Position numbers and translations under genes: made by a program. Positions 49,024 through 58,214 of a DNA stretch of 64,000 bases are shown in pieces. The notes beneath the pieces are model-generated. The model saw nothing but the letters and a program-made list of their open reading frames with translations. It made no database searches and was not told where the DNA came from. The stretch comes from Allosphingosinicella indica (GTDB lineage: Bacteria; Pseudomonadota; Alphaproteobacteria; Sphingomonadales; Sphingomonadaceae), in NCBI RefSeq assembly GCF_900177405.1, contig NZ_LT840185.1, positions 1,789,501 through 1,853,500 of the forward strand. Direction: 5' to 3'. The first letter of the stretch is position 1. Every line of letters starts with the position of its first letter.

Positions 49024-51429
49024 CTAGAAGGACTTCCGGACGGTCACGCCGTAGGTGCGCGGCTGGCCGATGTTGAAGCCAAGCCGTGCGCGGCCGCCGC
49101 GCTCGCGGTCGAACGAAAGCAGCGGGTTTTCGTCGAACACGTTGTTGACGTAGGCGGTGATGTCGAGCCCGCTTTCCATCTCCACGCCGACGCTGAAATT
49201 GACCAGCTGATAGTCGGGAAGCTTCAGATCGATGACCGTCGCCTCGAGCCCGGTCGCGCCGCCGAAGGGCAGGCCGGAGACGAAGCTGCGGATCGGATTC
49301 TCCTGGTCGCTCGGCTGCGTGTAGCGGCTGCCGACATGCTGGAACGACGCTGCGATGAAGGCATCGCTGCCCGGTCCGATCGGGAAGGTGTAGCTCGCGT
49401 TCGCCGCCATCTGGAACTTCGGCACCGACGGAAGGCGGTTGCCATCGCGGATGCCGCCGATCACCGCGCCGGTGGCGTCGGCCACGGTCGAATCGAACTT
49501 GGAGCTCACGTAGCTGCCGTTGACCGAGACATCGAAGCCTTCGAGCAGCCGCGCCGCGAACTCGACCTCGACGCCAGCGGTATGCGCCTTGGGCACGTTG
49601 AAGACGATGCGCGACGAGCAGGTGCCCGCGTCGAGCGTGACCTGCAAATTCTTGATGTCGGTGTAGAAGGCCGCCGTGTTGAAGGTGATGCCGCCGAACT
49701 GCGACTTCACGCCGCCCTCGTAGTTCCACAGGCTCTCGTCGTCATAGGACTGGAAGCCGCCGAAGATGGCGGCGTCGCCCGGCGAACAGAGCGGCAGGTT
49801 GAGCGGATCGTTGACGCCGCCCAGCCGGAAGCCCTTCGAGGCCTGCAGGTTGAGGGTGATGTTCTCCGACGCCTTGTAGCTGGCGAGGAAGCGCGGCGTG
49901 ACGCCATTGGACCCGGTGGTGTCCGTCCGCCGGTCTCCGTTCGAGAACAGGCCGCCCGAGGTGAAGCTGCGCTCCTCCTCGAAGTCATAGTAACGCGCGC
50001 CGGCGGTGAGGGTGAACTGCCCGAAGGAATAGCTCGCCTCGCCGAACACTGCCTTCTGCTCGATGTCGTAGGGCAAATCGGAATTGTAGGGCGAATCCGG
50101 GCCGAAGCCGTTGGAGACCGCGGCGGCGGTGCCGGCGCCGAGCGTCGCATCCGTGAAGGCATCATAGCCCGGAGTGGGCAGGCGCTGTTTGTAGAAGCGG
50201 TCGATCTTCGAATAGAAGCCGCCGACCAGCCACTGGAACGGCCCCGGCCCGGTCGAGGCGAGGCGGAGTTCCTGGGTGAAGGTCTCCAGCGCGGTGGCAT
50301 CGACGAGGCCGGAGGGCAGCAGCACCGCCGCATCGGGGAAGCCGAGATCGACCGAAACCGATCCGGTCAGCGCGCTGGCATCGCGGCGGGTGCGGATGCG
50401 GCGGTCGATATAACTGGTGACCGAGGTCAGGCCGACCGCTCCGAAATCCACGTCGGCGGTGAGATCGGCGAGCAGGAAATTGTCCTGGAAGCTCTCGTCG
50501 GTAAGCAGGAACTGCTGCCGCTCGCGAAACGTCACCGGCGGGCGGGTGGTGGTGAAGGGGTTGGCGAAGAGGTTGTAGACCTCCTGCCGGTTGTAGCCGT
50601 TCGCGCGGATTTCCTGATAGACGAGGCGCGGCGTGATCGTGACGTTCTCGGCCGGCTGCAGCATGAAGGCGATGCGCCCGCCGGTGCGGCGGCCGCCGTT
50701 GACGTCGGTGTCGATCGTCCCGTCGTTCTTCAGCGCGTTGACGAAGCCGCCATATTCGGTGTGGTAGCCGACGACGCGCACAGCCGCGCTGTCGTTCAGC
50801 GGGGCGTTGATCGCGCCCTTGATGTAGCCGCCGAGATCGTCGCCGTTGACGAGGTTGAGGTTGCCCTCGATCGTCCCTTCGACGCGCTCGGTGGTCGGCT
50901 GGTTGGTGATGTAGCGGATCGTGCCGCCGACCGAGCCGGAGCCGAACAGCGTGCCTTGCGGGCCGCGCAGCGTCTCGACGCGGTTGAGATCGAAGAGGTC
51001 GAGATCGGGCGTGAACAGCGACAGCGAGACGACGGATTCGTCGAGATAGACGCCGACCTGCTCCTTCACGCCCGGCTGGTCGCGGACGACCTGGCCGGCG
51101 GACACGCCGCGGATCGACACCTGGCTCTGGCCCGGGCCGAGGTTCTGGATCGCCAGGCCGGCGACGTTGCGCGAGAGATCCTCGATCGTGTTCGATCCGG
51201 ATTTCTGGATGTCTTCCTGCGTCTGCGCGTTGATCGAAAAGGGCACGTCCTGGATCGTGCTGGCGCGCTTGGTAGCGGTGACGATGATGTCCTGATTGTC
51301 GATCACCCCGGGCCCGGCACCCGCCGCGCCGGTTCCGGTCTGGGCCCATGCGGGCGCGGCGATCGCCATCAGTGAGACGGCAGTGGCAAGACGAGCTATA
51401 GCGAACGGGCGATCGTGGTGGGCGCGCAT
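49024..51429 (-). CDS. TonB-dependent receptor
   Basis: Outer-membrane active transporter of 801 residues. A signal peptide (MRAHHDRPFAIARLATAVSL to AWAQ) is followed by a TonB-box-like segment DIIVTATKR, a plug domain (about residues 45-160) and a 22-strand barrel ending in GVTVRKSF with a terminal Phe. The ligand is unknown; no siderophore genes are nearby. ATG at 51429 follows AGGGGAGAG; a longer upstream frame has no support. A GntR regulator gene is upstream and a Tat oxidoreductase gene downstream, suggesting uptake of an organic nutrient. Confidence 0.92.
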   Translation of the reverse strand: MRAHHDRPFAIARLATAVSLMAIAAPAWAQTGTGAAGAGPGVIDNQDIIVTATKRASTIQDVPFSINAQTQEDIQKSGSNTIEDLSRNVAGLAIQNLGPGQSQVSIRGVSAGQVVRDQPGVKEQVGVYLDESVVSLSLFTPDLDLFDLNRVETLRGPQGTLFGSGSVGGTIRYITNQPTTERVEGTIEGNLNLVNGDDLGGYIKGAINAPLNDSAAVRVVGYHTEYGGFVNALKNDGTIDTDVNGGRRTGGRIAFMLQPAENVTITPRLVYQEIRANGYNRQEVYNLFANPFTTTRPPVTFRERQQFLLTDESFQDNFLLADLTADVDFGAVGLTSVTSYIDRRIRTRRDASALTGSVSVDLGFPDAAVLLPSGLVDATALETFTQELRLASTGPGPFQWLVGGFYSKIDRFYKQRLPTPGYDAFTDATLGAGTAAAVSNGFGPDSPYNSDLPYDIEQKAVFGEASYSFGQFTLTAGARYYDFEEERSFTSGGLFSNGDRRTDTTGSNGVTPRFLASYKASENITLNLQASKGFRLGGVNDPLNLPLCSPGDAAIFGGFQSYDDESLWNYEGGVKSQFGGITFNTAAFYTDIKNLQVTLDAGTCSSRIVFNVPKAHTAGVEVEFAARLLEGFDVSVNGSYVSSKFDSTVADATGAVIGGIRDGNRLPSVPKFQMAANASYTFPIGPGSDAFIAASFQHVGSRYTQPSDQENPIRSFVSGLPFGGATGLEATVIDLKLPDYQLVNFSVGVEMESGLDITAYVNNVFDENPLLSFDRERGGRARLGFNIGQPRTYGVTVRKSF

Positions 51430-51574
51430 CGGACTCTCCCCTAAGAGTGACGATGCGAAATTCCCGGAAAACCGTGGTTTTGCCAAGCGGGCAAACGGCG
51501 TGTGGCAGCAAATCCGCGCGCTAGTGGCGGAAATGTAACAGTATCGTAATGAGAGTCTGAATGAAGCGAGCGGC

Positions 51575-51922
51575 TTAGGCCCGCGTCCGCTCCACGAGAT
51601 CGTCGACGTCGAGGCCCAGCCGGCGGATATGCGCGGCGATTCCGGGCCAGCGATGCTGGAGAAATTCTTCGCGCTCGCTCGTCCGCAGTCGCTGGGTCGC
51701 GCCTTCCGCGACGAACATGCCAACACCGCGTTTCACGGTCACCAGCCCTTCGTCCTGAAAGGTCTGGTAGGCCTTGGCGACGGTGAGCGGGTTGGCGCCA
51801 TGTTCGGCGGCGAGGCTGCGCACCGACGGGAGGGCGTCTCCGTCGCGGACGCGCCCCTCCAAGATCATCGCGGCGATCGTGTCGCGCAGACGCAGATATA
51901 CCGGACGTTCTTCCTGACTCAT
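51575..51922 (-). CDS. GntR-family regulator, YtrA subfamily
   Basis: A 115-residue repressor-like protein with an N-terminal winged helix: YLRLRDTIAAMILEGRVRDG, ALPSVRSLAAEHGANPLTVA and the wing LVTVKRGVGMFVAEGA. The short C-terminal dimerisation part places it in the YtrA subfamily, which has no large effector domain. It lies upstream of the TonB receptor gene and downstream of the nitroreductase gene on the same strand and could regulate either. Confidence 0.88.
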   Translation of the reverse strand: MSQEERPVYLRLRDTIAAMILEGRVRDGDALPSVRSLAAEHGANPLTVAKAYQTFQDEGLVTVKRGVGMFVAEGATQRLRTSEREEFLQHRWPGIAAHIRRLGLDVDDLVERTRA

Positions 51923-51979
51923 GCCGATATGCTGTCCTAATACACCAGCGCGGTCAAGGAGAAAGTGTTCACTTGGGGT

Positions 51980-52555
51980 TCACGTGCCCGGCCAGCGCGA
52001 CAGGATGTCGCCGAGCGCCGGTCGCAACCGCTCTTCAGGTTCGACCGACCGCGTCCCCAGAAAGAAAAATCCCGCTATGCGATCGTTGGCGCTGCCGAAT
52101 GCGTCGCGAACGATGTCGGAGAAGGCGGCCCAGCCCGTCACCCAGCCCCCCGCATAGCCGAGCGCGTGGGCGGCGAGCAGCAGGTTCATCGCCGCCGCGC
52201 CGCACGAAAGCTCCTGCTCCCAGACCGGTATCTTGTGCGGGACGACGGGTGCCGACAGCACAACGATCAGCGTCGGCGCTTGATGCGCGAAAGTGTGCGC
52301 GGCTTCGATCTCCAGCCGGCCCGCATCGGGATTGGCGGCGCGATAGGCGCGCTCGAGCAGCGCTGCGAAGGCCGCGCGGTCGGTGACCTCGACGAAGCGC
52401 CATGGCGCGAGCTTGCCGTGATCCGGCGTGCGCGCGGCGATCGTCAGGATGCGCTCCAGTTCCGTCGGAGACGGGCCGGGGGCGACGAGATCGCGCGGGC
52501 GCGACGAGCGCCGCGTTTCGAGAAGGGAGAGCGGCGAGCTGAGGTCATTGAGCAT
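51980..52555 (-). CDS. Nitroreductase family protein (YdjA-like)
   Basis: A 191-residue FMN-dependent oxidoreductase. The N-terminal LLETRRSSRPRDLVAPGPSP and the segment AARTPDHGKLAPWRFVEV match the small YdjA-type nitroreductases; the C-terminal GWVTGWAAFSDIVRDAFG region completes the FMN site. The physiological substrate is unknown. ATG at 52555 has GCGGGTG upstream; a GTG at 52579 would add eight residues. It is the first gene on this strand, followed by the GntR regulator after 57 bases. Confidence 0.85.
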   Translation of the reverse strand: MLNDLSSPLSLLETRRSSRPRDLVAPGPSPTELERILTIAARTPDHGKLAPWRFVEVTDRAAFAALLERAYRAANPDAGRLEIEAAHTFAHQAPTLIVVLSAPVVPHKIPVWEQELSCGAAAMNLLLAAHALGYAGGWVTGWAAFSDIVRDAFGSANDRIAGFFFLGTRSVEPEERLRPALGDILSRWPGT

Positions 52556-52684
52556 GGCGGCACCCGCTAGCAGCGTCACGACCGTGCAACAAACGGCTTC
52601 ACATGCGCGGCTGAGGCGCTAGTCTCCCGGCCCGCACGGCCCGTCGATAGAACGGGCGATCCGCGTATAGGGAGTAGCGAGCCA

Positions 52685-54283
52685 GTGGCGACCCAACCGT
52701 ACACCGCCGAGGAAGGGCGTACCTTCCTCGGCCATCCGCGTGGCCTTTTCGTCCTGTTCTTCGCCGAAATGTGGGAGCGCTTTTCCTATTACGGGATGCG
52801 CGCCCTCCTCATTTTCTATCTCGTTCAGCACTGGCTCTATTCGGACAGCGAGGCGTCGGTCATTTACGGCGCGTACACCGCACTGGTGTACATCACGCCG
52901 GTGATCGGCGGCTATCTCGCCGATCGCTATCTCGGGCAGCGGAAGGCGGTGCTGTTCGGCGCCGTACTACTGACCTTCGGCCACTTCCTGATGGCGTTCG
53001 AGGGCGACGGCGGCCAAGGGAGCGCGGCACTAAACATCTTCTGGCTGGCGCTCGCCTTCATCATCGTCGGCTCGGGCTTCCTGAAGGCGAACATCTCGGT
53101 GATCGTCGGCCAGCTCTATCCGCGCACCGATCCGCGCCGCGATCCCGCATACACTATCTTCTACATGGGGATTAACCTCGGCGCGGCGCTAGGCGCGATC
53201 ATCGCCGGCTATCTCGGCCAGACCTACGGCTGGTCCTACGGCTTCGGCGCGGCCGGCATCGGCATGCTCCTCGGCCTCATCGTCTTCATGTGGGGCAAGC
53301 CGCTGCTGATGGGCCGCGGGGAATCGAGCGATCCCGAGCGGCTGCGCCGTCCGGTCGCCGGCATTCCGTTCGAATGGATGCTCTATATCGCGAGCTTCGG
53401 CGCTGTCGGCGTGGTCTGGGTGCTGATCCAATATCAGGCGCTGGTCGGCACCTTGCTGATGGTCGCGGGCCTGATCCTCGTCGCCTACGTCCTCTACACC
53501 GCGGTCTTCAAACTGCCGAAGGAGGATCGCGACCGCATCATGGCCGCGATGTTCCTGATCTTCGGGTCGATCCTGTTCTGGGCTCTGTTCGAGCAGGCGG
53601 GCTCGTCGCTCAACCTCTACACCGACCGCGCGGTCGATCGGAACATCTTCGGCATGGAGGTCCCGGCCTCGGTCTTCCAGTCGGTCAATGCCATCTACAT
53701 CGTGCTGCTCGGCCCGATCTTCGCGGGTCTCTGGCTGTGGCTCGCGCGCCGCGGGCTGGAGCCTTCCGCGCCCGCCAAATTCGGCCTCGCGCTCGTCCAG
53801 CTCGGTGCGGGCTTCCTCGTGCTGGTCGCCGGCGCCGCCGCTGCGGGCACGGGCAACCTCACGCCGGTGATTTTCATCTTCCTCATCTACCTGCTGCACA
53901 CGACTGGCGAACTCTGCCTGTCGCCGGTCGGCCTCTCGGCTATGAACCGCCTGGCGCCCGCGCATATGGCGAGCCTCATCATGGGCACCTGGTTCTTCGC
54001 GTCGGCCACCGGCAATTTCGCGGCGGGCCTGATCGCGGCGGCGACCGGCGCGGAAGGCGCGGGGCCGGAGCGGGTGACCGAAGTCTATTCCACCGTCGGC
54101 TGGACCGCGGTCGCGGTCGGGGTTGCCGTCATCGTGATTTCGCCGCTGATCAAGAAGCTGATGCACCTCGATACGCTCAAGGACGTCGATCACGCGATGG
54201 CGGGTGAGGGCGAACTGGCCGAGCCGCAGGCGGCCGGCGTCAACACCAACGGCGAACTCAAGCCCGGAGAGGCCCACAACTGA
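52685..54283 (+). CDS. POT-family peptide transporter
   Basis: Proton-coupled oligopeptide symporter of the major facilitator superfamily. The hallmark motif EMWERFSYYGMRALLIFYL in helix 1, the FYMGINLGAALGAIIAGYLG segment in helix 5 and about 12-14 helices over 532 residues support this. Start: GTG at 52685 with AGGGAG upstream. Its stop overlaps the next amidohydrolase by one base (TGATG), so import and hydrolysis of peptide-like substrates are linked in one operon. Confidence 0.92.
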   Translation: MATQPYTAEEGRTFLGHPRGLFVLFFAEMWERFSYYGMRALLIFYLVQHWLYSDSEASVIYGAYTALVYITPVIGGYLADRYLGQRKAVLFGAVLLTFGHFLMAFEGDGGQGSAALNIFWLALAFIIVGSGFLKANISVIVGQLYPRTDPRRDPAYTIFYMGINLGAALGAIIAGYLGQTYGWSYGFGAAGIGMLLGLIVFMWGKPLLMGRGESSDPERLRRPVAGIPFEWMLYIASFGAVGVVWVLIQYQALVGTLLMVAGLILVAYVLYTAVFKLPKEDRDRIMAAMFLIFGSILFWALFEQAGSSLNLYTDRAVDRNIFGMEVPASVFQSVNAIYIVLLGPIFAGLWLWLARRGLEPSAPAKFGLALVQLGAGFLVLVAGAAAAGTGNLTPVIFIFLIYLLHTTGELCLSPVGLSAMNRLAPAHMASLIMGTWFFASATGNFAAGLIAAATGAEGAGPERVTEVYSTVGWTAVAVGVAVIVISPLIKKLMHLDTLKDVDHAMAGEGELAEPQAAGVNTNGELKPGEAHN

Positions 54284-55686
54284 TGAAACCCAAAGTGATG
54301 GCGGGGCTGCTCGCAGCCTCGCTTCTCGCCGGCTGCGCTGCGCAGGCCGACAACAGCCGCCCGGCCTCCGCCAAGGCCGCCCCGCAAGCCTATTCGCGCG
54401 ATCCTTATCCTTCCACCTATCGTCCCTATCCGGGCGTGCCGACGCTGGTAACCAACGTCACCATCTTCGACGGCGAGGGCGGGCGGATCGAGGGCGGATC
54501 GGTGCTGATCGCCGACGGCAAGGTCGTCGAGGTCGGCCAGCAGATCGCCAATCCGGGCAATGCGACGGTGATCGATGGCGCGGGCAAGTGGGTCACGCCC
54601 GGCATCATCGATATTCATAGCCACCTGGGCGATTATCCCTCGCCCGGCGTGCAGGCGCATTCGGACGGCAACGAGATCACCGGCCCGGTTCATCCCGACG
54701 TCTGGGCCGAACATTCGGTGTGGCCGCAGGATCCGGGGTTCAGCCGCGCGCTCGCCAATGGCGGCATCACGACGCTGCAGGTGCTGCCGGGCTCGGCCAA
54801 TCTGTTCGGCGGTCGCTCGGTGACGCTGAAGAACGTGCCTGCGCGCACCATGCAGGGGATGAAGTTCCCGGGAGCGCCCTACGGCCTCAAGATGGCGTGC
54901 GGCGAGAACCCCAAGCGCGTCTATGGCAGCCGCAACCAGATGCCGGGCAGCCGCATGGCCAATATCGCGCTAACCCGCGCGACCTGGGCGAAGGCGGCCG
55001 AGTATAAGCGCAAGTGGGACCGCTACGAGCGCGACGGCGGCGAGCAGCCCGCGCGCGATATCGGTATGGACACGCTGCGCGGCGTCCTCGCCGGCGAGAT
55101 CAGCGTGCAGAACCACTGCTACCGCGCCGACGAAATGGCCATCATGCTCGATATCGCCAAGGAGTTCGGCTATAAGATCGCCGCGTTCCACCACGCCGTC
55201 GAAGCCTACAAGATCGCCGACATGCTGCGCGAGAACGGCACCTGCGGCGCTTTGTGGGCCGACTGGTGGGGCTTCAAGATGGAAGCCTATGACGCGATCA
55301 ACGAGAATATCCCGCTGGTCCATAATGCGGGCGCCTGCACCATCGTCCATTCCGACGATCCCAACGGCATCCAGCGGTTGAACCAGGAAGCGGCGAAGGC
55401 ACTTTCCGACGGCCGGCGCATGGGAATCAACATCTCCGACGAGATCGCCTGGACGTGGCTCAGCTACAATCCGGCCAAGGCGATGGGCATCGCCGACCGC
55501 ACTGGCAGCCTGAAGCCCGGCAAGATGGCGGACATGGTGCTGTGGAACGGCAATCCGTTCAGCGTCTACACGCGGCCCGAGAAGGTCTGGATCGACGGCG
55601 CGCTGATGTACGATGCGGACAATCCGAAGCTGCGCCCGGTGAGCGATTTCGAGCTTGGCCAGCCGGGCGAAGGAGACGTGAAATGA
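54283..55686 (+). CDS. Amidohydrolase lipoprotein, metal site intact
   Basis: A 467-residue member of the amidohydrolase superfamily, imidazolonepropionase-like. A lipobox (LLAGC, Cys18) places it in the envelope. The metal-binding HxH is present (GIIDIHSHLGD), as are later candidate ligands: His in VQNHCYRADE, His in AFHHAVEAYK and Asp in VHSDDPNG. It is co-translated with the peptide transporter and followed by a paralogue with a four-base overlap. A dipeptide or cyclic amide substrate is plausible but not proven. Confidence 0.88.
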   Translation: MKPKVMAGLLAASLLAGCAAQADNSRPASAKAAPQAYSRDPYPSTYRPYPGVPTLVTNVTIFDGEGGRIEGGSVLIADGKVVEVGQQIANPGNATVIDGAGKWVTPGIIDIHSHLGDYPSPGVQAHSDGNEITGPVHPDVWAEHSVWPQDPGFSRALANGGITTLQVLPGSANLFGGRSVTLKNVPARTMQGMKFPGAPYGLKMACGENPKRVYGSRNQMPGSRMANIALTRATWAKAAEYKRKWDRYERDGGEQPARDIGMDTLRGVLAGEISVQNHCYRADEMAIMLDIAKEFGYKIAAFHHAVEAYKIADMLRENGTCGALWADWWGFKMEAYDAINENIPLVHNAGACTIVHSDDPNGIQRLNQEAAKALSDGRRMGINISDEIAWTWLSYNPAKAMGIADRTGSLKPGKMADMVLWNGNPFSVYTRPEKVWIDGALMYDADNPKLRPVSDFELGQPGEGDVK

Positions 55687-57080
55687 GCCGCCGCCTGTTG
55701 AGCGCCGCGGCGCTGCTCCTCGCATCCGCACTTGCCCAGCCCGCACTGGCGCAGACCGTGGCGATCACCGGCGGCACAGTCGCGATCGGCGACGGATCCG
55801 AGCCGATCCCGGGCGGCACCGTGGTCGTCCGCAATGGCCGTGTCGTCGCGGCCGGCGCGGGCGTCGCCGTGCCCTCGGGCGCGCAGGTCGTCGATGCGAC
55901 CGGCAAATGGGTGACGCCGGGGCTTGTCGCGGGCTTCTCGCGGATAGGCATCGTCGAGGTCGATGCGGTCTCGGGCACCAACGACACACGGGCCAACGGA
56001 TCGCCGTTCAGCGCCGCGATCAGCGTCGCGCCCGCGGTCAATCCGCGCACGACGTCGATCTCGGTCAGTCGCGCCGCGGGCATGACCCGTGCGGTGGTCG
56101 CGCCGGTCACCGCGAAGAGCATCTTCGCGGGGCAGGGGGCGGTGATCGACCTCGGCGACGACATGGATGCGGTGATGCGTGCGCGCGCCTTCCAGTTCGT
56201 CGAGTTCGGCGAGCAGGGTGCGGAGGACGCCGGCGGCAGCCGCGCGGCGGCGCATACTCTCTTCCGCAACGCGCTGCGCGAGGCGCGCGACCTGGCGCGG
56301 GGTGGCCGTGGCGATCGCCTGCCGATCGCCGGACGCGGCACGACGCGCGAGACGATCCCGCTCGAGGATGCGCCCGACAACAGTCTGCTCAATCCGGGTC
56401 TCAGCCGGCCGGACGATGTGCTGCTGACCCGCTTCGACGCGGCGGCGCTGGTGCCGGTTCTGCAGGGGCGTCAGCTTCTCCTCATCCATGTCGAGCGGGC
56501 GAGCGACATTCTCCAGATGCTGAAGCTGAAGGAGGAGTTTCCGGCGCTTCGAATCGTCCTCGTCGGCGCTGCCGAAGGATGGACCGTCGCGGATCGCATC
56601 GCCGCCGCACGCGTGCCGGTGATCGCCAATGCGTTGGTCGATCTGCCCGGCAGCTTCGAAATGACGGCGGCGACCCAGTCCAACGTCGGGCGGATGCGCG
56701 CTGCGGGCGTGGATGTCGCGCTCGGCATGATCAACGACGACGAGACGCGGCAGATCCGCCTGCTGACGCAATATGCCGGCAACCTGGTGGCGCTTGGCAA
56801 GGTGCCCGGCGCGACCGGGCTGACCTGGGGTCAGGCGCTGGCGACGATCAGCTCCGCGCCGGCCGAAGCGATGGGCATGGGCGGCGAGATCGGCTCGCTC
56901 CGCTCCGGCCGCCGCGCCGACGTGGTGATCTGGGACGGCGATCCGCTCGAGCTTACCAGCAACGTTGATTGGGTGATGATCGACGGTGTCCAGCAGCCAC
57001 TGCAGAACCGCCAGACGCGCCTGCGCGATCGCTACCGCGATCTCGACGAGGCGCAATTGCCCAAGGCCTACGACCGTTGA
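55683..57080 (+). CDS. Amidohydrolase-like protein lacking metal ligands
   Basis: A 465-residue exported paralogue of the previous gene: signal peptide to about residue 24 (ALAQPALAQ). The fold is amidohydrolase-like (GGTVAIGDGSEPIPGGTVVV at the start and RSGRRADVVIWDGDPLEL at the end), but the HxH motif is replaced: where the first protein has IDIHSHLGD, this one has VAGFSRIGI. The His of AFHHAVEAYK is replaced in LVGAAEGWTV. It may be a pseudoenzyme or use another mechanism. ATG overlaps the upstream stop by four bases. Confidence 0.85.
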   Translation: MSRRLLSAAALLLASALAQPALAQTVAITGGTVAIGDGSEPIPGGTVVVRNGRVVAAGAGVAVPSGAQVVDATGKWVTPGLVAGFSRIGIVEVDAVSGTNDTRANGSPFSAAISVAPAVNPRTTSISVSRAAGMTRAVVAPVTAKSIFAGQGAVIDLGDDMDAVMRARAFQFVEFGEQGAEDAGGSRAAAHTLFRNALREARDLARGGRGDRLPIAGRGTTRETIPLEDAPDNSLLNPGLSRPDDVLLTRFDAAALVPVLQGRQLLLIHVERASDILQMLKLKEEFPALRIVLVGAAEGWTVADRIAAARVPVIANALVDLPGSFEMTAATQSNVGRMRAAGVDVALGMINDDETRQIRLLTQYAGNLVALGKVPGATGLTWGQALATISSAPAEAMGMGGEIGSLRSGRRADVVIWDGDPLELTSNVDWVMIDGVQQPLQNRQTRLRDRYRDLDEAQLPKAYDR

Positions 57081-57081
57081 G

Positions 57082-57105
57082 CTGGACCCCGGTGGTCGCC
57101 GGGGA
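57082..57105. repeat. Decayed copy of the CTGGACCCCGGC palindrome
   Basis: CTGGACCCCGG (57082-57092) and CCGGGG (57099-57104) repeat the core of the pair at 9182-9267, with the outer CCAG arm lost. It lies right after the stop of the second amidohydrolase gene. Confidence 0.5.
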
Positions 57106-57146
57106 ACGGGCTTCGCTACAGCAATAAACACGGCTAGTGTGGCGCA

Positions 57147-57845
57147 GTGACTCCGCTCGACGCTCTTGCCGTGTTTACCGCGCTGTTCGTCGGCACGCAC
57201 CTGCTGATGTCGCATCCGTGGCGCGCGGGGCTGGTCGCGCGGCTGGGCGAAAAAGGCTTCCTCGGCGTCTATTCGCTGGTGTCCTTCGTCACGCTCGGCG
57301 GCATGGTCTGGGGGTGGCGGGCGATCGAGGACAGCCAGCCCTTGTGGATCGCGCCGCTCTGGTGGCTGAACGCCGCCTCCTGGATCCTGCTGCTCGCCTC
57401 GATCCTGCTGATCGGATCACTGCGCTCCAACCCAGCGTTTCCAAAGCCCGGAGCCGCCAGCGCCGCGATTGGCCCGGCGCGCGGCGTCTTCGCGATCACG
57501 CGCCACCCGATGAACGTCAGCTTCATCCTCTGGGCGCTGATCCACCTCTCGATCTGGGGCAGCCCGCGCAACCTGATCGTCGCGGGTGGCATCCTCATTC
57601 TCGCGCTCGCCGGCTCGATCGGGCAGGACCGCAAGAAGGAGCGCTTGCTCGGCGATGCCTGGCGCGATTGGGAGGCGCGAACGTCGTTCCTGCCATTCGC
57701 CGCGCTCGCATCCGGCCGTGCGCGCTTGCGCGATTGCTGGCCCGGCGCGGTGGCGCTGCTCGGCGGGCTCGCCTTCTGGCTGGCGGTCACCTATTGGCAC
57801 GCGCCGCTCTTCTCGCCGATCGGCTGGCTGCGGCCGGACCTGTGA
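57147..57845 (+). CDS. NnrU family membrane protein
   Basis: A 232-residue polytopic membrane protein of the NnrU family, associated with nitrogen-oxide metabolism and related to methyltransferase-like isoprenylcysteine carboxyl methyltransferases. It has about six predicted helices and the conserved GVFAITRHPMNVSFILWALI segment and IGQDRKKERLLG loop. Start is GTG at 57147. No nitrite or nitric oxide reductase genes are adjacent, so the denitrification link is uncertain. Confidence 0.82.
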   Translation: MTPLDALAVFTALFVGTHLLMSHPWRAGLVARLGEKGFLGVYSLVSFVTLGGMVWGWRAIEDSQPLWIAPLWWLNAASWILLLASILLIGSLRSNPAFPKPGAASAAIGPARGVFAITRHPMNVSFILWALIHLSIWGSPRNLIVAGGILILALAGSIGQDRKKERLLGDAWRDWEARTSFLPFAALASGRARLRDCWPGAVALLGGLAFWLAVTYWHAPLFSPIGWLRPDL

Positions 57846-57854
57846 GCGATGCGC

Positions 57855-57882
57855 TTGCAACCGGGGCCGAATTCGCTATAGG
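57855..57882 (+). promoter_or_regulatory. Candidate promoter of rpmF-plsX
   Basis: TTGCAA (57855-57860) and TATAGG (57877-57882) with a 16-base spacer, in the gap between nnrU and rpmF, about 115 bases ahead of the rpmF start. Moderate match to sigma-70 consensus. Confidence 0.4.
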
Positions 57883-57996
57883 CGGCACTCGCTCAGCGAG
57901 CATCCGGCCGCCCAGGCCCGCGGCCCTCACGGCCGTTGGTCATCGGCTTCCGCTCGCCCGACCCTGAACTTTTGACCAGTTGGAACAGGTGCCAAG

Positions 57997-58176
57997 ATGG
58001 CCGTCCCCAAGAGAAAAACTTCGCCCTCCAAGCGCAACATGCGCCGCAGCCATGACAGCCTGAAGGCGGTCAATTTCCAGGAATGCCCGAACTGCGGCGA
58101 ACTGAAGCTGCCGCACAATCTGTGCGCGGCCTGCGGCCATTACAACGGGCGTGAAGTCACCTCGGCCGAGGCCTGA
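57997..58176 (+). CDS. rpmF: 50S ribosomal protein L32
   Basis: A 59-residue ribosomal protein. [20 protein letters not shown] is the invariant L32 N-terminus, and a zinc ribbon is formed by Cys30, Cys33, Cys43 and Cys46 ([19 protein letters not shown]). The presence of all four Cys marks it as the zinc-containing form. It precedes plsX, a conserved proteobacterial linkage that ties translation to lipid synthesis. Confidence 0.95.
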   Translation: MAVPKRKTSPSKRNMRRSHDSLKAVNFQECPNCGELKLPHNLCAACGHYNGREVTSAEA

Positions 58177-58214
58177 TCCGCACGTCCACGCCGAACAATC
58201 GGGAGAGCAATCCG

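Noticed and set aside
49336-51375. A 679-residue plus-strand frame antisense to the TonB receptor
   Set aside because: Composition is Arg/Ala/Asp-rich with no recognisable fold; the opposite strand encodes an unmistakable TonB-dependent receptor.
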